DNA from: Rhodoferax sp. U11-2br
GTDB taxonomy: Bacteria; Pseudomonadota; Gammaproteobacteria; Burkholderiales; Burkholderiaceae_C
Direction of reading: 5' to 3'
Length of the DNA: 64,000 bases
Assembly (NCBI RefSeq): GCF_018619435.1
Contig: NZ_JAHFZF010000008.1
Coordinates: forward strand, 62,001-126,000
Positions 12,478-21,985 of the stretch are shown piece after piece. The translations under genes were made by a program, and so were the position numbers. Each line of letters starts with the position of its first letter. The first letter of the stretch is position 1. Under the pieces are notes generated by a model. The model did no database searches. It was not told the origin of the DNA and worked only from the letters and a program-made list of their open reading frames with translations.

Positions 12478-13421
12478 CACTTCACCTCAAATCGCGCAAC
12501 ATTTTCGCGAGCCAGAGGCGTCAGATCCAGCGGCTTTCCGCGAACAGCCACCGACACCATATCTGCACGCCCCACCACAACGGACAAAGGCAGTTGTCCT
12601 GTCAAGCGAATCACTTCGCCACTCTGCATCAACTTGCGCAATTTGGACTGCCCTGCACTGTCAGTGACTTCAACCCATGATTCCCCATGACCACTCAGCT
12701 CAAGCACAGCTGGCGGACTCATCACCTCAGCGCTGACCACATTCACCGGCGTACTGGCCGGAAGTGGAGGTGCAACACTCACCACTTTACTTGCCGATGC
12801 CGCAGGTACCTCCGCAGCCACGGGCGCCTCTGGGCGAATGCTAGAAGGAGGCTGCGTCAAAACAACCGCTTCTTCAACCCCATTGGCAGATACCTGCGGA
12901 TTTTGGGCGGGTTGCTCCATGACCAGCATAGGTTCGGCAGGCTCTTTGGATACAAGGGCGCTGTCCTCAAACAAAGGAGCGACCGGCCAAGCCAGGATCA
13001 CCACAATCGCTACGATCAAAAACAGGACACCAAGACCAATGGGACTGGATATCTGTGCCAACACACCGTGCCGCGATGCCCCGGTAGAGTCTTTGAAGCT
13101 TGTGTTCAAGCCAGTCTCATTGATTTTGAACTGGTTGAACTGAGGTTCAGGCAAACTGGCCATGATGGGCGCAGGATCCACTTTCAAGGCGCGACAAACA
13201 CTCAGAGCCAACGAACGCACAAAAACCATGTCGGGCAACTGGTCAAATCGACCGGCCTCCAGTGCTTCCAGCTTCCTCACCGGTACTTTCAAGGCGACAG
13301 CCAAGGCTGCAATATGCAGCCCTTGTGCCTCACGCGCTTCTTTGAGCATAGTCGCTGCCTGCATCGGCGCAGACTGGACTGCAATATCCGTCACCTCGCC
13401 CTCAAGACCCAGATCATTCAT
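12477..13421 (-). CDS. rodZ: RodZ-like cytoskeletal/HTH membrane protein
   Basis: A bitopic protein with an N-terminal Xre-type helix-turn-helix ([20 protein letters not shown], then [17 protein letters not shown]), as in RodZ, which binds MreB. A membrane helix ([18 protein letters not shown]) follows, then a Pro/Ala/Val-rich periplasmic linker and a C-terminal DUF4115-type beta domain ([11 protein letters not shown]). It has 314 aa with the ATG at 13421, supported by GGAG six nt upstream; the frame extends farther upstream only to a TTG. It overlaps the pilF stop by 8 nt. The pilF-rodZ-ispG order is conserved in proteobacteria. Confidence 0.88.
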   Translation of the reverse strand: MNDLGLEGEVTDIAVQSAPMQAATMLKEAREAQGLHIAALAVALKVPVRKLEALEAGRFDQLPDMVFVRSLALSVCRALKVDPAPIMASLPEPQFNQFKINETGLNTSFKDSTGASRHGVLAQISSPIGLGVLFLIVAIVVILAWPVAPLFEDSALVSKEPAEPMLVMEQPAQNPQVSANGVEEAVVLTQPPSSIRPEAPVAAEVPAASASKVVSVAPPLPASTPVNVVSAEVMSPPAVLELSGHGESWVEVTDSAGQSKLRKLMQSGEVIRLTGQLPLSVVVGRADMVSVAVRGKPLDLTPLARENVARFEVK

Positions 13422-14250
13422 CAAAAGCTCCACGCTGGAAAAAGGCAACCTGCGGCGACTCGGGAAAACGCTTGATCAACTGTTCAGCAAGCTGATTCAT
13501 CGCTTCAAGATTGGCCATACGTTTTTCGATCTTGATACCGAGCCACAGCGTCTCTGCGTTAGCCAAATCGGTATTGTTCAGTCGACGGATGTAAAACTGC
13601 GCTCGGACAAACTCTTTTCTTTGAAAAAGAACATTGGCCAGGTTGTACCCAGTGACAGGGTTGGCCGCGTCATATTCATACGACTTCATCAGGCTGGCCT
13701 CTGCCTCTGGCAATTGGCCCGCTTTGAGCTGGCAGACACCTTGGGCCATAAGTGTCTTGGCACGCTCGTTGTACAGTGGATTGGCCAGAGCCTGACTGAA
13801 ATAGGACATCGATTGAGCAAAGTGCCCGTTCTGGCACTTTAACCACCCCATGTTGTGCAACACGTGGCTGTCCCTAGGTTTGAGCGACAGTGCTTTGTTG
13901 AAACTGTCTTCGGCAATGGCGTAGTCATTCAAGCGCATGTAAATCAGTCCACGCAGGCTGAAAGCGTCTGAATAACTTGGATCGACCGCAATGGCCTGCT
14001 TGATTTCGTCCAATGCGACGGTGGTCTTGCCTTCTTCAAGGTAGCCTAGCGCCAACTCCATCCGGATACGTGCCCGTTTACGCTCAGCACTCACATCCGA
14101 CTCGGTGACGATGTCCTCATGCACCTCACCCACACGGCTTGAACCTGCCGGCGCAGCACAGCCACCGAGCGTCAACGCACTACACAAGACGCAGGCCGCC
14201 AGAAGCAACTCAAGACGACTTGTCGATGTGATTTTCATCGTGACTTTCAT
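13414..14250 (-). CDS. pilF: Type IV pilus biogenesis/stability lipoprotein PilF (PilW)
   Basis: PilF/PilW is the outer membrane pilotin lipoprotein that helps assemble the PilQ secretin. The signal peptide ends in the lipobox LTLGGC (Cys near residue 30). TPR units follow, such as ALGYLEEGKTTVALDEIKQA, DAFSLRGLIYMRLNDYAIAE and VLHNMGWLKCQNGHFAQS. Length is 278 aa. An alternative start at 14238 (MKITSTSRLEL) would give a more typical signal peptide. It starts 3 nt after the rlmN stop. Confidence 0.9.
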   Translation of the reverse strand: MKVTMKITSTSRLELLLAACVLCSALTLGGCAAPAGSSRVGEVHEDIVTESDVSAERKRARIRMELALGYLEEGKTTVALDEIKQAIAVDPSYSDAFSLRGLIYMRLNDYAIAEDSFNKALSLKPRDSHVLHNMGWLKCQNGHFAQSMSYFSQALANPLYNERAKTLMAQGVCQLKAGQLPEAEASLMKSYEYDAANPVTGYNLANVLFQRKEFVRAQFYIRRLNNTDLANAETLWLGIKIEKRMANLEAMNQLAEQLIKRFPESPQVAFFQRGAFDE

Positions 14251-14253
14251 GGT

Positions 14254-15402
14254 TCAGATTTTCGCATCGCTTGGGACATCCAAAGGACTTGAATTCAACT
14301 CAGAACTACGTTGACGGGCAATTCGCACAGTCACCCGGGTCCGGTCAACCACATCACCTGCAAGCTGACCACAGGCCGCATCAATATCATCACCACGGGT
14401 CTTTCGCACGGTGGTTGTGATGCCTGCTTCGCTCAGGATTTTTGCAAATCCTTGGACTCGCTCCGGCTTGGACCGATGCAGGCCGGAGGCCGGAAAAGGA
14501 TTAAAGGGGATCAGATTGAATTTGCACCACGACACAGAATGTCCGTAGTGCTTTACCAACTGGACCAGTTCCAGTGCCTGCGCATCGCTGTCATTCACCG
14601 CGTCGAGCATGCAGTATTCAAAGGTAATGAAATCCCTCGGGGCATGTTCGAGGTAGTTGACACACGCTAGCATCAACTCTTCAAGCGGATGTTTGATGTT
14701 GAGTGGCACCAAGTAATCACGCAATGCATTGTTGGACGCATGCAGAGAAACAGCCAAGGCCACTGGGCATTCAACACCCAACAAGTCCATCTTCTTGACC
14801 AAACCAGACGTCGACACCGTGACACGACGGCGTGACAGGCCGTAGCCATGGTCGTCCAGCATCATTCGGAGAGCTGGAATCAGCGCCGTATAGTTTTGTA
14901 AGGGCTCACCCATGCCCATCATCACCGTGTTGGAGATCACCCGCTCATCGCGTTTGAGATGCTTGCGCAAAAAATGCTCGGCAAACCAAAGTTGCGCGAT
15001 GATTTCACCCGTGGTCAGGTTGCGACTGAAACCTTGATGCCCGGTTGAGCAAAATCGACAACCCATGGCGCATCCGGCCTGGGTCGATAGACACAGCGTC
15101 CCTCGGTCATCCTCCGGGATAAAGACCGTCTCCACGGCATTGCCACCGCCAACATCGAAGAGCCATTTGATGGTGCCATCCGCAGAAATATGCTGGGAGA
15201 TGACATCCATCGCCTTGACATGGGCAACACCCTTGAGTTTTTCACGCAAGGATTTCGCCAGATCGCTCATGTCCTCAAAACTAGAACATCCTCTTTGGTG
15301 GATCCAGCGAAACAGCTGAACAGCGCGAAAGCGCTTCTCGCCCAGCCGCTCGCAAAAAGCGGCCAAACTCTCGAGGTCGTGTTCGAGCAGGTTGACCGTC
15401 AT
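14254..15402 (-). CDS. rlmN: Dual-specificity 23S rRNA/tRNA m2A methyltransferase RlmN
   Basis: RlmN is a radical SAM enzyme that methylates A2503 of 23S rRNA and A37 of some tRNAs at C2. The radical SAM triad appears in [11 protein letters not shown], and the methyl-carrying cysteine is in the C-terminal DIDAACGQL region. GMGEPLQNY and VALAVSLHA are also family signatures. The length of 382 aa is standard. It starts at ATG 15402, 7 nt after ndk. Confidence 0.97.
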   Translation of the reverse strand: MTVNLLEHDLESLAAFCERLGEKRFRAVQLFRWIHQRGCSSFEDMSDLAKSLREKLKGVAHVKAMDVISQHISADGTIKWLFDVGGGNAVETVFIPEDDRGTLCLSTQAGCAMGCRFCSTGHQGFSRNLTTGEIIAQLWFAEHFLRKHLKRDERVISNTVMMGMGEPLQNYTALIPALRMMLDDHGYGLSRRRVTVSTSGLVKKMDLLGVECPVALAVSLHASNNALRDYLVPLNIKHPLEELMLACVNYLEHAPRDFITFEYCMLDAVNDSDAQALELVQLVKHYGHSVSWCKFNLIPFNPFPASGLHRSKPERVQGFAKILSEAGITTTVRKTRGDDIDAACGQLAGDVVDRTRVTVRIARQRSSELNSSPLDVPSDAKI

Positions 15403-15409
15403 ACTGTCT

Positions 15410-15835
15410 TCAGCGAGAAAAAACGTTCATGCCGGGGAAAAAGAAGCTCACTTCGACAGCGGCTGTCTCAGCGGCGTCAGAACCGTGCACTGCATTGGCA
15501 TCAATGCTGTCAGCAAAATCAGCACGGATGGTGCCAGGCGCAGCCTTCTTAGGATCCGTTGCGCCCATCAGTTCACGGTTCTTGAGGATGGCGTTTTCAC
15601 CTTCCAGTGCCTGGATCATGACCGGGCCGGAAATCATGAATTCGACCAGATCCTTGAAGAAAGGACGCTCTTTGTGCACTGCATAAAAAGCTTCGGCCTC
15701 GCGGCGTGACAAATGAGCCATCTTGGAGGCCACAATTTTCAGGCCGGCCGCTTCAAAGCGAGCATAAATCTGACCGATCACGTTTTTGGCAACAGCGTCA
15801 GGCTTGATGATGGAGAGAGTGCGTTCGATAGCCAT
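15410..15835 (-). CDS. ndk: Nucleoside diphosphate kinase
   Basis: Ndk transfers the gamma-phosphate between nucleoside triphosphates and diphosphates through a phosphohistidine. The active-site stretch NAVHGSDA contains the catalytic His, and the N-terminal [15 protein letters not shown] is canonical. ATG 15835 has a strong AGGA ribosome-binding site and gives the usual 141 aa; the open frame to 15919 is not needed. It is the first gene of the large minus-strand operon, so a promoter is expected in the 96-nt gap before rluB. I could not identify clear -35/-10 boxes there. Confidence 0.97.
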   Translation of the reverse strand: MAIERTLSIIKPDAVAKNVIGQIYARFEAAGLKIVASKMAHLSRREAEAFYAVHKERPFFKDLVEFMISGPVMIQALEGENAILKNRELMGATDPKKAAPGTIRADFADSIDANAVHGSDAAETAAVEVSFFFPGMNVFSR

Positions 15836-15931
15836 ATGATTTCCTCGTGAATTAAAAATTTCTGATCTTTGGACCAAAGCCCTTGATCTTAACCTGCGCC
15901 CAATTGGCATGAACGCCAACGGGTTGCTTTC

Positions 15932-17089
15932 TTATCTGCTGCGCCCACCGGGCCTGCGTCCAGCACCTGGTACGTTTCCGCGTTTTTTGCCAGCTTCTTG
16001 ACGCTGCTTGGAAAAACTGTCCGCTCCAATGTAGCCCAATGATGTTTTTAAGGGATCAGGTTGTGAAGCTGCAGCTTTGCCAGCAGCCGGGGATCGTGCA
16101 GGACCTCGACCCGGTGTGTTGCGGGTGCGTACCGCGCCACCTGCACCACGCCCGTTGGGTGTCCGCTTACCCGCCGGCGCGGGCTCAGCAGAGTCGCGCA
16201 CAGGTGCACCTGCCGTTTGTGATGCCCGCGTTAACAAGCGGATATCTGCGTCGTCCAATTCAACCCAGGCACCCCGCTTCAAGCCTCTAGGCAACACCAT
16301 GGAGCCATAACGGATACGGATCAGACGGCTCACGGCATGGCCGACCGACTCCAACATGCGCCGCACCTCGCGGTTGCGCCCTTCGGAGATCGTCACCCGA
16401 TACCAGCAATTCGACCCCTCCCCACCCCCCTCTTCGATGGAGCCGAACTGCGCCATGCCATCATCGAGCCGGACACCGTCGAGCAGTTTGTGTTTTTCTT
16501 CCAAAGTCAGCGCGCCCAGCACCCGCACCGCATACTCGCGCTCCAACCCAAACCGGGGATGCATCAAATTGTTGGCCAACTCACCCGAGCTGGTGAACAA
16601 CAGCAAACCCTCGGTGTTGAGGTCAAGGCGGCCCACCGACTGCCATTTACCCTGAAACAACTTGGGCAGTTTGCGAAACACCGTGGGCCGGTTTTGCGGG
16701 TCATCGTGGCTGACCACTTCGCCTGCAGGTTTGTGATAGGCCAAGACGCGTGCTGGCGGCGGCGCAATCTTGAAACGAATCGGCTTGCCATTGACTTTGA
16801 CATTGTCGCCAAACTGAACACGCTGCCCAATATGCGCAGGTTCATTGTTGACGGTGATACGCCCCTCCAAGATGAGCTGCTCCATCTCCAGACGTGAGCC
16901 CATGCCAGCCTGCGCCAACACTTTGTGCAACTTGGGTGATTCCGGCTGAGGTGGCAGAACCCGCTTGAGTGCAGCTGGGTTTGCTTCGTTTTCTGCAGCA
17001 TCGAACACACCGGAGACAACGTCTTCAAAACGAATGGCATCATCCATGTCAGTGGCAGGCGCGGTCGGCTCTGTAGGGAGTTCGGTCAT
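15932..17089 (-). CDS. rluB: 23S rRNA pseudouridine synthase, RluB-type, with long basic tail
   Basis: A RsuA/RluB-family synthase that makes pseudouridine 2605 in 23S rRNA. An S4 domain ([22 protein letters not shown], residues ~52-110) precedes the catalytic domain, with catalytic Asp in [12 protein letters not shown] and the family motif [12 protein letters not shown]. After about residue 290 there is a ~95-residue Gly/Arg/Ala/Pro/Lys-rich tail that is probably disordered and RNA-binding. The ATG overlaps the scpB stop (ATGA). Tails of this type occur in other Burkholderiales RluB proteins. Confidence 0.93.
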   Translation of the reverse strand: MTELPTEPTAPATDMDDAIRFEDVVSGVFDAAENEANPAALKRVLPPQPESPKLHKVLAQAGMGSRLEMEQLILEGRITVNNEPAHIGQRVQFGDNVKVNGKPIRFKIAPPPARVLAYHKPAGEVVSHDDPQNRPTVFRKLPKLFQGKWQSVGRLDLNTEGLLLFTSSGELANNLMHPRFGLEREYAVRVLGALTLEEKHKLLDGVRLDDGMAQFGSIEEGGGEGSNCWYRVTISEGRNREVRRMLESVGHAVSRLIRIRYGSMVLPRGLKRGAWVELDDADIRLLTRASQTAGAPVRDSAEPAPAGKRTPNGRGAGGAVRTRNTPGRGPARSPAAGKAAASQPDPLKTSLGYIGADSFSKQRQEAGKKRGNVPGAGRRPGGRSR

Positions 17090-17775
17090 GGTGTGTCCTC
17101 AGGTACGGGTTCAAGCGGGCTCGTGCCCGGATCGGGGTCGTTCGACCAGTTCAATTCGCCATTGCGTGAACTGGCGTCGGTTGAAACGAAAGAGGCTGCT
17201 TTCAGCGAGTCAGCCAAGGGCAACTCCTGCCCCAACATCGATTCAAGAGCATCGGTGGCTTGGGGTGGCGATGTCAACAGCGGCAGTTGATCCAGGGAGT
17301 TGAGCCCCAGATCGTCCAAAAAATGACGGGTTGTGGCGAACAGCGCCGGCCTGCCCACGGTATCACGATGCCCAATCGTCTCAATCCAGCCCCGGTCTTC
17401 GAGCTGTTTGAGGGTCAGCGAATTCACCGTTACCCCGCGAACTGTCTCGATATCACCTCGCGTGACAGGTTGCTTGTAAGCAATGATGGCCAAGGTCTCC
17501 AAGGTCGCACGGGTATACCTGGGCGGCTTCTCCGGATGCAAGCGCTCCAGATACACCTGCATGCCAGGGCGACTCTGAAAACGCCAACCTGTAGACACCG
17601 ACACCAGCTCCAGACCGCGTTCGGACCAGTCTGCCTGCAACTCGAACAACAGCGCATCAATCCCGGACGTCGCCCAGTCATCACCCAACAAGATCCGCAT
17701 GTCCTTGACGGGCATGGGTTGTTGGGCACAAAGCAATGCAGTTTCCAGGATGCGTTTGGCATCCGCCGTGTTCAT
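17086..17775 (-). CDS. scpB: Segregation and condensation protein B
   Basis: ScpB is the winged-helix kite subunit that joins ScpA and Smc in the bacterial condensin. Typical segments are [18 protein letters not shown], the [19 protein letters not shown] helix-turn-helix and [18 protein letters not shown]. The length is 229 aa; the C-terminal ~45 residues are acidic and poorly conserved. ATG 17775 was chosen because the only longer start is a TTG at 17784. It overlaps rluB by 4 nt. scpA and smc are not in the window. Confidence 0.95.
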   Translation of the reverse strand: MNTADAKRILETALLCAQQPMPVKDMRILLGDDWATSGIDALLFELQADWSERGLELVSVSTGWRFQSRPGMQVYLERLHPEKPPRYTRATLETLAIIAYKQPVTRGDIETVRGVTVNSLTLKQLEDRGWIETIGHRDTVGRPALFATTRHFLDDLGLNSLDQLPLLTSPPQATDALESMLGQELPLADSLKAASFVSTDASSRNGELNWSNDPDPGTSPLEPVPEDTP

Positions 17776-17889
17776 GGTTGGCAAATTCCGGTCAAAACAC
17801 CCCCATGGGTGCGGTACTCAAAGATATGGAAGACGTGATCAGGACCGACAAGTCATCGGTGGCACGTTGAATCGCATGGCAAGGCCGTG

Positions 17890-18906
17890 CTAAAAGATGT
17901 CGCTATTGTAATTGAGGCCCCAGCTACAAAGCGCCGTCGAAAAGTCCGATGGCAAAGGCGCCTTAAAAACCAGCGATTGCCCCGTCACGGGGTGGACAAA
18001 CGCCAGCTTGGTGGCATGCAAAGCCTGTCGTTGTAATCCCGCGGCTGCCGCACCACCGTAGGTCTGGTCCGACACCAAAGCATGCCCGATCGACGCCAGA
18101 TGCACCCTGATCTGGTGCGTCCGACCGGTGTGCAAAGTGCACTTGATCAGACAGCCCTGCACACCGTTTGCCAGGCATTCAAAGTCGGTCTGTGCCACCT
18201 TGCCCGCATGCAGCGCCAGATCCACCACCGACATGCGCAAACGATTGCCAGGGTCGCGACCAATGGGGGCGTCCACATGCCGCACAGCCGCACCGCGCCA
18301 AACACCGTGTGCCAGAGCCAGGTATTGCCGTTTCACCGTACGTGCAGCAATCGCCTGGACCAGCGCGTCCATGGTCTGGCGGGTGCGCGCCACCACCATC
18401 AGGCCGCTGGTGTCCTTGTCCAACCGGTGAACGATACCGGCACGTGGCAGATGAAAAGCCTGACTGTCATAGCCCAACAAACGGTTCATCAGCGTGCCAC
18501 TCCAGTTGCCAGGCGCCGGATGCACCACCAGGGCGGCCGGTTTGTCGATGACCAGTAAGTGCTCATCCTCAAAAACAATATCAAGAGGCTCACTCTCGGC
18601 CTTGAACGCCTGGCTTTGGGGTGTTGGTCGCAGTGCAATTTGGCCAATATCGCCAGCTTTAACCTTGGATGCGGCCTTCTTGACCACTTTCCCGTTCACC
18701 CAAACACTGCCCAGGTCAACCAGTTGCTGCAGGTAACTTCGTGAGAACTCAGGCACGAGGTCAGTCAATGCCAGATCCAAACGCAAGCTGTGATGCTCTG
18801 GCTTGAACGTCAATGCGCGCAGCTCCACCTCTGGCCCGGCGTCTTCGGTAGCCTCGCCGTCATAAGTCCCAAGGTCGGTCGATATAATTTGTGGAGTGTT
18901 TTTCAA
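17890..18906 (-). CDS. rluD: 23S rRNA pseudouridine synthase RluD
   Basis: RluD makes pseudouridines 1911, 1915 and 1917 in helix 69 of 23S rRNA. An S4 domain (PEFSRSYLQQLVDLGSVWVNG) is followed by the catalytic core with GIVHRLDKDTSGLMVVA, where the Asp is catalytic, and GRTHQIRVHLASIGHALVSD. No ATG fits the N-terminus. A TTG at 18906 has AGGA eight nt upstream; a GTG at 18828 would give a shorter protein without a clear ribosome-binding site. I used 18906 (338 aa). The frame stays open far upstream but runs over bamD, so the longer version is not credible. Confidence 0.92.
   Translation of the reverse strand: MKNTPQIISTDLGTYDGEATEDAGPEVELRALTFKPEHHSLRLDLALTDLVPEFSRSYLQQLVDLGSVWVNGKVVKKAASKVKAGDIGQIALRPTPQSQAFKAESEPLDIVFEDEHLLVIDKPAALVVHPAPGNWSGTLMNRLLGYDSQAFHLPRAGIVHRLDKDTSGLMVVARTRQTMDALVQAIAARTVKRQYLALAHGVWRGAAVRHVDAPIGRDPGNRLRMSVVDLALHAGKVAQTDFECLANGVQGCLIKCTLHTGRTHQIRVHLASIGHALVSDQTYGGAAAAGLQRQALHATKLAFVHPVTGQSLVFKAPLPSDFSTALCSWGLNYNSDIF
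18883..18888 (+). promoter_or_regulatory. bamD: Consensus -10 hexamer ahead of bamD
   Basis: TATAAT at 18883-18888 is a perfect sigma-70 -10 box, 32 nt before the bamD ATG. No good -35 hexamer lies 16-18 nt upstream, so the promoter would be weak or activator-dependent. If rluD starts at TTG 18906, this box lies inside the rluD coding sequence on the opposite strand. Confidence 0.5.
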
Positions 18907-18920
18907 GAAAGCTGTCCTAC

Positions 18921-19727
18921 ATGCCTGATGCCAAATTATCTGCTGCCCGCACCTGGGCCCTCGCGTGTGGCGTTGCGCTGCTAGGCGCTTGTTCCTCCAC
19001 CCCCAAAGATCCGACAGCGGGTTGGAGTCCGAACAGGATTTATGCCGAGGCCAAGGATGAGTTAAAAGCTGGCGCCTATGACAAGGCAGGCCCCCTGTTT
19101 GACAAGCTCGAAGGCCGCGCCGCTGGTACGCCCTTGGCGCAACAGGCCCAGTTGGACAAAGCCTACGCCCAATACAAAAACGGTGAACCGGTGCTGGCGG
19201 TGGCCACACTCGACCGTTTCATGAAGTTACATCCAGCCAGTCCTGCGCTGGATTACGCGCTGTACCTCAAAGGATTGATCAATTTTAATGATGATCTGGG
19301 TTTGTTTGGGTCCATCACCCGGCAGGATCTGTCAGAGCGTGACCAGAAAGCTGCCAAGGAGTCGTTTGAATCTTTCAAGGAACTGATCACCCGTTTTCCT
19401 GACTCCAAATACGCGCCAGATGCCAGTGCGCGTATGCATTACGTGGTGAACTCGCTGGCCGAGTCTGAGGTGCACGTGGCGCGCTACTACTACCAACGTG
19501 GCGCCTACCTAGCCTCTATCAACCGAGCTCAAACCGCGATTGCGGACTACCAGGGTGCGCCAGCCTTGGAAGAAGCGCTGTTCCTGATGATGCAGTCGTA
19601 TGATGCATTGAATCTGCCCGAATTGCGCGACGACGCCCGGCGCGTGCTGGAAAAGAACTACCCCCAGACTCCCTATCTGACACAAGGATTCAAGTCCAAG
19701 ACGCAGCCCTGGTGGAAGCTCTGGTGA
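18921..19727 (+). CDS. bamD: Outer membrane assembly lipoprotein BamD
   Basis: BamD is the essential TPR lipoprotein of the BAM complex. The signal peptide ends in the lipobox ALLGAC (Cys ~23). The mature protein has TPR repeats beginning PNRIYAEAKDELKAGAYDKAGPLFDKLE, with the typical YALYLKGLINFND and RYYYQRGAYLASINRAQTAI segments. Length is 268 aa. The chosen ATG at 18921 gives the expected lipoprotein signal. It is divergent from rluD, and the phosphatase gene follows 4 nt after its stop. Confidence 0.96.
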   Translation: MPDAKLSAARTWALACGVALLGACSSTPKDPTAGWSPNRIYAEAKDELKAGAYDKAGPLFDKLEGRAAGTPLAQQAQLDKAYAQYKNGEPVLAVATLDRFMKLHPASPALDYALYLKGLINFNDDLGLFGSITRQDLSERDQKAAKESFESFKELITRFPDSKYAPDASARMHYVVNSLAESEVHVARYYYQRGAYLASINRAQTAIADYQGAPALEEALFLMMQSYDALNLPELRDDARRVLEKNYPQTPYLTQGFKSKTQPWWKLW

Positions 19728-19731
19728 GGGA

Positions 19732-20496
19732 ATGAGTATCAAGGCTTGTCGGGTCACAGCTTCGACCGGTATTCACAAAGGCGATCGGGATTACCAGCAA
19801 GATCAGGTGAGCTTGATCAGCCACCACCATGTCAAAGGCTGCGTGATGGCGGTGTTGGCAGACGGCATGGGTGGCCGCAGTGGTGGGCGCAAAGCCTCTG
19901 ACCAGGTCATGATGACAGCACGACAGCTGTTTGAGCGCTATGCACCGTCGGTCGACGATCCGATCAGCATGCTGAGCCAGTTGGTTCTGGAAGCGCACAC
20001 GGTGATCAAACTCACCGCCATATCTACCGAAGAAGAGCCCCACAGCACCATTGCGGTGTTTATCCTCAACCCGGATGGCAGTTGCCACTGGGCCCATGCC
20101 GGTGACTCGCGGATTTACCACTTTCACGGCAAACAGCTGGTGTCTCGCACCCGCGACCATTCCTACGTTCAATCACTGGTCAACAAGGGTGAACTCACCG
20201 AAGAACAGGCCAGTTTTCATCCGCAGTCCAATATTTTGATGGGCTGCCTGGGCACCGAGAAAGAGCCGCCGATTGACACCCACAGCATCAGCAAACTGCA
20301 AGCGTCAGACACCCTCATGGTCTGCAGCGATGGCTTGTGGCACTATTTCACCGAGGCTGAGCTCGGTTCCGTGCTGGCAACACTGTCGCCTCGGGAGGCC
20401 AGTGAATTTTTGATTGACAAAGCGCGTTTGCGTGCCAAAGGCAGTGGCGACAACCTGTCACTGGCCATCGTCAAGGTGGAAGCGGCCAGCAGCTAA
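19732..20496 (+). CDS. PP2C-family serine/threonine protein phosphatase
   Basis: A metal-dependent PPM/PP2C-type phosphatase of 254 aa, predicted cytoplasmic. The metal-binding motifs are all there: DYQQDQV, ADGMGGRSGG, HAGDSRIYHF, CSDGLWHYF and the C-terminal SGDNLSLAIVKV. The likely substrate class is phosphoserine/phosphothreonine proteins. No Hanks-type kinase or FHA gene is adjacent, so its partner is unknown. It begins 4 nt after bamD, with a GAGGGA ribosome-binding site overlapping the bamD end, so it is probably co-transcribed with bamD. Confidence 0.9.
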   Translation: MSIKACRVTASTGIHKGDRDYQQDQVSLISHHHVKGCVMAVLADGMGGRSGGRKASDQVMMTARQLFERYAPSVDDPISMLSQLVLEAHTVIKLTAISTEEEPHSTIAVFILNPDGSCHWAHAGDSRIYHFHGKQLVSRTRDHSYVQSLVNKGELTEEQASFHPQSNILMGCLGTEKEPPIDTHSISKLQASDTLMVCSDGLWHYFTEAELGSVLATLSPREASEFLIDKARLRAKGSGDNLSLAIVKVEAASS

Positions 20497-20498
20497 GC

Positions 20499-20876
20499 TC
20501 AGGGCTGGGTCTCAGGCGGAACAGATTTTTCCAGCTGTTCCTGTTGTGCCGCGATATTGGCTTCGATGCGTTTGAGCGCCTCTACCGCCTTGCTTTGGCG
20601 CTCCATGTCGTTCAATACCAGTTCTTGGCGGCGCAACTCGTCCGTCGCCTGACGCTTCACCTTGCGGGCGTCACTCAGACAGTCGGACACCGCAAAGCGG
20701 CTGTAACAGTCACGTTCTGACGCGGCATACACCAGTTCGCTGGCCTCACGTTCCCGGGCAATACGTGCCCGCTCTGCCCCCACATCCAGCGCATTAGCTG
20801 AAGGCATCTCGGTTTGTGCCATGGCAGCCAGCTGCGCCAGGGTCAAGATCAGTCCGATCAAAATTTTGAGTGTCAT
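20499..20876 (-). CDS. Secreted coiled-coil hypothetical protein
   Basis: A 125-aa protein with a clear Sec signal peptide (ILIGLILTLAQLAAMAQ). The mature part is highly charged and predicted helical (ERARIAREREASELVY and LRRQELVLNDMERQSKAVEALKRIEANIAAQQEQLEK), with a conserved-looking Cys pair in ERDCYSRFAVSDCLSD that could form a disulfide. I recognise it only as a conserved hypothetical protein of Burkholderiales with no assigned role. Its ATG overlaps the zapE stop by 4 nt, so it is the distal gene of the zapE unit. It converges with the phosphatase gene, which ends 2 nt away. Confidence 0.75.
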   Translation of the reverse strand: MTLKILIGLILTLAQLAAMAQTEMPSANALDVGAERARIAREREASELVYAASERDCYSRFAVSDCLSDARKVKRQATDELRRQELVLNDMERQSKAVEALKRIEANIAAQQEQLEKSVPPETQP

Positions 20877-21970
20877 GTCAGCCGTGTGTCCACGTTACGG
20901 CGCTCGAGCGCCAAAAATTCACCAGTTTGCATTTCTTTGATACGCGACACCGTGCGCGCAAATTCATTGACCAACTGCCCTTCGGTGTACAACTGATCAG
21001 CGGGCACAGCGGCCGACATGATCAGATTGACCCGCCGATCGTAAAGCACATCAACCAGCCAGGTAAAGCGTCGCGCCTCCGCCGCCATGCGCGGTGGCAA
21101 CTGGGGCACGTCGCTGAGCAGAACAGTGTGAAACTGGGTGGCCAATTCCAGATAGTCATTTTGGGAGCGCGGCCCACCACACAGGGTTTTGAAATCAAAC
21201 CAGACCACACCACCGGCACGCCGGCGCGCCTGGATCACACGTGATTCGATCTGTAACACCGGGTCCTGGTCCTGCTGCTCGGCCAGCCGCTCGAACGCAC
21301 TGACCATGGCCGCCTCAGCTTCTGGTCCCAAAGGTGTGTGGTAGAGCTCCAGCTGTTCCATCGTGAGGCCACGGTAGTCCGTGCCGTTGTCGACATTGAT
21401 CACTTGCAACTCGTGCTTGAGCATCTCGATGGCGGGCAACAGGCGATCACGGTTCAAACCATTGGGGTACAACTCGTCGGGTTTGAAGTTGGAGGTGGTC
21501 ACCATGCCCACGCCATTGTCAAACAAGGCCTTGAGCAGGCGGTGCAAGATCATCGCGTCGGTGATGTCCGACACATGGAATTCATCAAAACAGATCAGGC
21601 GGTACTTTTCGGCAATCTGTTTGGCCAGTTGGTCCAGCGGGTTGACCGTGCCCTGCAAGGCGGCGAGTTCACGGTGCACTTCGCGCATGAACTCATGAAA
21701 ATGCAGCCGGGTTTTGCGCTTGAGCGGCACCGCGGTGTAAAAGCAGTCCATCAGAAAACTTTTTCCGCGCCCGACGCCACCGTACATGTACACACCACGC
21801 GGAATTGGCGGGTGGTTGATCAGCTTCTTGAATGCGTTGGAGCGCTTCTCCTTGAAATGGCTCCACTCGCGCGCGCAGGTTTCCAGTGCCTGCACCGCAC
21901 GCAGCTGCGCCGGGTCACTCGTGAAACCACGCGCAGCCAGTTCATTCAGGTAGATTTTCTTAACGGTCAC
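20873..21970 (-). CDS. zapE: Cell division AAA ATPase ZapE (AFG1-like)
   Basis: ZapE/YhcM is an AFG1-family P-loop ATPase that binds FtsZ and affects the Z ring under stress. The Walker A region is GVYMYGGVGRGKSFLMD, the Walker B is LICFDEFHVSDITDAM, and VTTSNFKPDELYPNGLNR is a further family motif. It is 365 aa, near the usual length. The start is GTG at 21970 (MTVKKIYLNELAARGF), with no strong ribosome-binding site. A palindromic repeat separates it from lpdA upstream. Confidence 0.93.
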   Translation of the reverse strand: MTVKKIYLNELAARGFTSDPAQLRAVQALETCAREWSHFKEKRSNAFKKLINHPPIPRGVYMYGGVGRGKSFLMDCFYTAVPLKRKTRLHFHEFMREVHRELAALQGTVNPLDQLAKQIAEKYRLICFDEFHVSDITDAMILHRLLKALFDNGVGMVTTSNFKPDELYPNGLNRDRLLPAIEMLKHELQVINVDNGTDYRGLTMEQLELYHTPLGPEAEAAMVSAFERLAEQQDQDPVLQIESRVIQARRRAGGVVWFDFKTLCGGPRSQNDYLELATQFHTVLLSDVPQLPPRMAAEARRFTWLVDVLYDRRVNLIMSAAVPADQLYTEGQLVNEFARTVSRIKEMQTGEFLALERRNVDTRLT

Positions 21971-21985
21971 AAGCCAACCACAAAC

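Noticed and set aside
18907..19209. N-terminal extension of rluD over bamD
   Set aside because: The extra ~100 residues are Arg/Cys/Trp-rich and antisense to the bamD lipoprotein signal and TPR region.
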